Positions 61,205 through 64,000 of a stretch of DNA of 64,000 bases are shown piece after piece (within the stretch, counting starts at the first letter, position 1; each line of letters starts with the position of its first letter). A program made the translations under genes and the position numbers. The notes under the pieces are model-generated. The model worked only from the letters and a program-made list of their open reading frames with translations. It did no database searches and had not been told where the DNA came from. This stretch comes from Papiliotrema nemorosa (Eukaryota; Basidiomycota; Tremellomycetes; Tremellales; Rhynchogastremaceae), in contig JASKOT010000020.1 in the NCBI GenBank assembly GCA_032158125.1, positions 264,652 to 328,651 of the forward strand. The letters run 5' to 3'.

Positions 61205-63073
61205 CTACTTCGTCGACGCACTCTTGTATGCCATTAATCCTCCTAATGCAAGCGAGTACCCTAACATCAGTATTTTCGCAGTGCAAGTTTGGACGGGCGG
61301 GCGAGCTCACCGAAAATCTGTATCGGAGTGATCGTGCTACCGAAGAAGAGACAGCTCGACGTGATGAGCAGGATGTCCTGACACGTCAGTGATCCGTTCA
61401 CAACCTGCAGTTGAACTTGAATAGACCAACCTTGAAGACTCCAGCCAATGTCAGTACCAAACCTCCGGCAGCTCCGATGAGGAAGACAGCCGCGACGTTG
61501 AGACCAAATGCAACGCCCGCATTGGAGATCATGATCAGTGGACCGATTTGGAAAGCCTCTCTGAATGGAGCGAGACCTTCGGTGAAAGGGAGGAAACAGG
61601 CATTGATGATGGCGCACACCTGAATATCAGTTTTGGCTGAAGCAAAGGGGGGCACATTGACTGACAGGTGCGTAATAGTGCAGTGAGCACAATGGGTCCA
61701 TCTTTCCGTCAATTCACTCGGTCACAATCTCCGAAACACCTTACCTTGAGTCCCTGCAGCAAAATCTGAATCATGACCAGTCGAGAGGATTCAAACTGAG
61801 CGATCAGTCCCGATGATATCAATTCAACAAGTGAACAACTTACTACCACTGCGCTCGCTTGACAGATGAATCCGAATGCTTCAAAATGGACTTCCCCATA
61901 GGCAGCTAGTGGATCAGTTCCTGATGCGAAGGTACCGGAATACATACCAAGGGCACAACCCATCGAGATCATCTGCTCATTAGAGACCGTGATGACTCGT
62001 CTTCGAAATCACCCACTATCACAATGAAGACCAATCGCTGGTTCAAGGCTTGTATCTTGAAGATGGCCGAAATGAGCAGGATAGCAACTGGGGTGAAAGC
62101 CTAGCTTGGTGAGATATCTTTACGCTGATAATGTCCAATCACACCTTCAACATCTGTATAAACGATACGCTCAGTCTGCTTATCAATGACGCGAATGGAC
62201 GATCGAGAATGACTCACGTCAAATAAGCCGTATTGCTCAAGATCAACGAGCCAGAGAACAGCACTCCAATCGGCAGGATGGATTTGACATAGAGATCCCG
62301 CTGGGACATTAGCTTCGGAAAACACATATGTTACCCACCGTCATTTCGATGTGATCAAGACCGTCCATCAAGCTCGTAGTCGCACGTAGGACCCTGGTGC
62401 CAAGAGCCTGCATATGAGTAACGATCTTCTGGGAGTGTTCGTGAACTGACTGCGCAACCAAGATGGTAAGATGTGCTTCTCAGTCAGCTTTTGCTTCAAG
62501 TTAGTTTGCAAACGAGGACAAACATGAAAATGGGCTGTGGGTCAGCGATGAGTGTCCCGAAGTTGTGACCTACATAGGGGAAATTCAGGTTAGTGTACAG
62601 ATACTCTGAGCTGATCAGCGTCGTTCAATTCGCTCGTGTTCGACCCACTGTTGTACAGGATGACAGCGGAAGATAATGCGATCCAGATCGGAACTTCTGG
62701 TCAGATCCTATTCGTAGCGACATACTCGTCCCCAGACTAACTGATGGTTGCTGCACCTAGAGCTTTACGCTTCGGCTGTTCTGGTAATTCCGGCTTGATG
62801 TTGATCAATCTCTTCCCATCAGATAGCGACATCCACATTCATTCAGCTTTTCCGTGGCAGTGAACGACCTGGGAAGCATAATCGTACCTTGCCCTCATCT
62901 CTTTTCGCTAGAAATGCTTCCTTCTCGTACCCATTCGATCCGGGGCTCACACTCCCACTTCTCTGCCTCGTGGTATTCAGACTTTTTCTAGGAGGTGATC
63001 CGGGAGCCCGAAATCCGTCCCCTTTGATGTCCTGAGACGAGTGAGAAGGTAGCAGAGGTGGTGGAGACGGCAT
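61205..63073 (-). CDS. TPT-family (triose-phosphate/sugar-phosphate translocator-like) membrane transporter
   Basis: Starts MPSPPPLLPSHSSQDIKGDG (another ATG nine bases upstream, at 63082, is possible). A disordered cytosolic head precedes about ten helices. Recognisable TPT blocks are SILPIGVLFSGSLILSNTAY, LSVSFIQMLKAFTPVAILLI, FGFICQASAVVFESSRLVMI and PLCSLHYYAPVCAIINACFL, then SNAGVAFGLNVAAVFLIGA and LFFGSTITPIQIFGYSLALG. The Asn of SNTAYL and the Lys of QMLKA are family residues that contact the phosphate-bearing substrate. Members exchange sugar phosphates, phosphoenolpyruvate or nucleotide sugars, mostly at Golgi, ER or plastids; the fungal substrate is unknown. Stop TAG is at 61205-61207. 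Many introns of 50-70 nt interrupt it. The short C-terminus ends in Lys (SASTK), a possible ER-retrieval type tail. Confidence 0.85.
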
Positions 63074-63781
63074 GAGGGTCAATGAGAGGAATGGACGATA
63101 ACACCTCGACTCTAATGTAAGTTATAGCAGCGCTTTGGGCTGACTTTCTGGGACGAATGATGTTACGTAAGAACGCGTAGAAAGGCTGAGCCGGATCCGG
63201 ACATGTGGACCCGAAACAGCCGACACGTGGCTGGAGGCCCAAATTGTGTCAGTGCCAACGCCATCTGTCCACGATGTTGCAGGGCGGAACCTGATGATGG
63301 CTAGCTCAGCAGGAGGGCATTATCGCGCCCAACAAGCGGTCTGATCTGTTCTTGAGATGAATTGATGCTTTCGCTGTCGAGCAGCATCAATGAGAACATG
63401 AAATGGGTATACTCCTATTGGCAGCTCTCGCATATCGCAAGAGCAAATGCCAGGGCTGCGTGCAAGGCTTTCTTAATATACTCGAGTACGTTGGCTCGTC
63501 GTCAGATCCCACCCATAATCGAACCCTCGCGGACAAAAGACCAAACTGCCTCAGCGGAGGTAATAGCCGCTTTGGGTTTGGAGGCATCTCTGCAACGCTT
63601 GATTAGACTCTTCAGCTTGGTCGATGCATTCTGGTTTTCTAGTCGACCATGGGATCCGGGCGTACATTCTCTGAAGTCTCCAGTACTCGTACCCACGGAG
63701 ATCTCGGACATCTCCGCCCAGTCGGACACGTAAACAACACTTCCATCTACACCTTTAGATAGCCATAGCACTAGATCTACT
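63074..63781. other. Intergenic region before the edge transposase
   Basis: 708 bases holding the TPT-gene promoter at left. Apparent frames (for example 63362-63733 +) are not protein-like. The right part may include the 5' end of the transposable element, but I could not see a clear terminal inverted repeat without the other end. Confidence 0.4.
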
Positions 63782-64000
63782 ATGCAACCCATCGACGAAG
63801 CCATAGCATACAAGGAGCAGCATCCTGAGACCTCTCTCAGGACTCTTTCAGCAAAGTTCAACGTCCCACGCTCGACTGTTGCGGACCGCCTAAAGGGGAC
63901 ACACGAAGCCAGGGGTGTTCGTGCCCATGGGCACCTCACTGTGGCTCAACAACAGGTACTGATCGACCGTATCAATGCCTATGCAGACCGTGGGACATGC
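63782..64000 (+). mobile_element. Start of a pogo/Fot1-type (Tc1/mariner superfamily) transposase, truncated by the window edge
   Basis: The ATG at 63782 opens a frame of 73 codons that runs off the right edge. It reads MQPIDEAIAYKEQHPETSLR, then TLSAKFNVPRSTVADRLKGT, a helix-turn-helix of the HTH_psq type. LTVAQQQVLIDRINAYADRG is the start of a CENP-B-like DNA-binding domain. This order is typical of pogo and Fot1 transposases, whose DDE/DDD nuclease domain would lie beyond the window. The visible part has no stop, so the copy may be intact or a remnant. No host gene is interrupted within the window. Confidence 0.75.

Noticed and set aside
63700..63740. A terminal inverted repeat of the pogo-like element (near CAGTCGGACACG)
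   Set aside because: Without the opposite end of the element no inverted copy can be compared, and there is no flanking TA at this site.
63502..63939. A 145-codon minus-strand frame near the right edge
   Set aside because: It runs antisense through the transposase HTH and shows no protein pattern of its own.

Overview
The window looks like nuclear DNA of a basidiomycete fungus, most likely a Tremellomycete yeast of the Cryptococcus/Kwoniella/Tremella type. Genes lie close together on both strands and most are cut by many short introns (about 40-75 nt) with GTNNGT donors and CTNAC-like branch points just before the AG. The recognisable proteins are ordinary eukaryotic housekeeping proteins in their fungal forms (UGGT, Ku80, HIS6, DHX35, nickel permease, Num1, Dsc2, Utp17, eIF3d, FKBP12, PPWD1). 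The genus assignment is an inference from gene style, not a search result.

Left part (1-26700): the last codons of an unidentified gene, a mitochondrial FAD-linked D-2-hydroxyacid dehydrogenase (+), then a minus-strand run of UGGT (ER glycoprotein folding sensor), Ku80 (end joining), HIS6 (histidine synthesis) and DHX35 (spliceosomal helicase). Next come a NiCoT nickel permease (+) whose signature is split by micro-exons, a small PIG-Y-like membrane protein (-), a large inositol polyphosphate 5-phosphatase interrupted by disordered insertions (+), a KEN-box protein (-) and a short-chain dehydrogenase (+).

Middle (27000-43400): the most unusual block is a tandem array of three paralogous genes of a family I do not recognise (27083-28137, 28812-29865, 30389-31389). 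They share two phase-1 introns and near-identical exon lengths, and an unidentified acidic-tailed protein follows them. Then a Het-C protein (-) and a Num1/ApsA-type cortical dynein anchor (+), divergently transcribed. The Num1-like protein carries a 471-residue VE(K/R)IVEVPVE-type repeat array and a C-terminal PH domain.

Right part (43600-64000): a small acidic protein, Dsc2 (Golgi Dsc E3 ligase), a gene-poor 2.4 kb stretch with two intron-containing tRNA genes (Thr-UGU, Ile-UAU), Utp17/Nan1 and eIF3d sharing a 187-bp divergent promoter, FKBP12, the spliceosomal cyclophilin PPWD1, a perilipin-like lipid droplet protein with a long leader intron, a TPT-family transporter and, at the right edge, the start of a pogo/Fot1-type transposase. 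A 35-nt copy of the 5' half of the tRNA-Thr lies inside the first intron of DSC2.

The housekeeping genes form no single pathway. The candidate for an undescribed system is the triplicated orphan family with its neighbour. All splice sites were read by eye and need transcript support.
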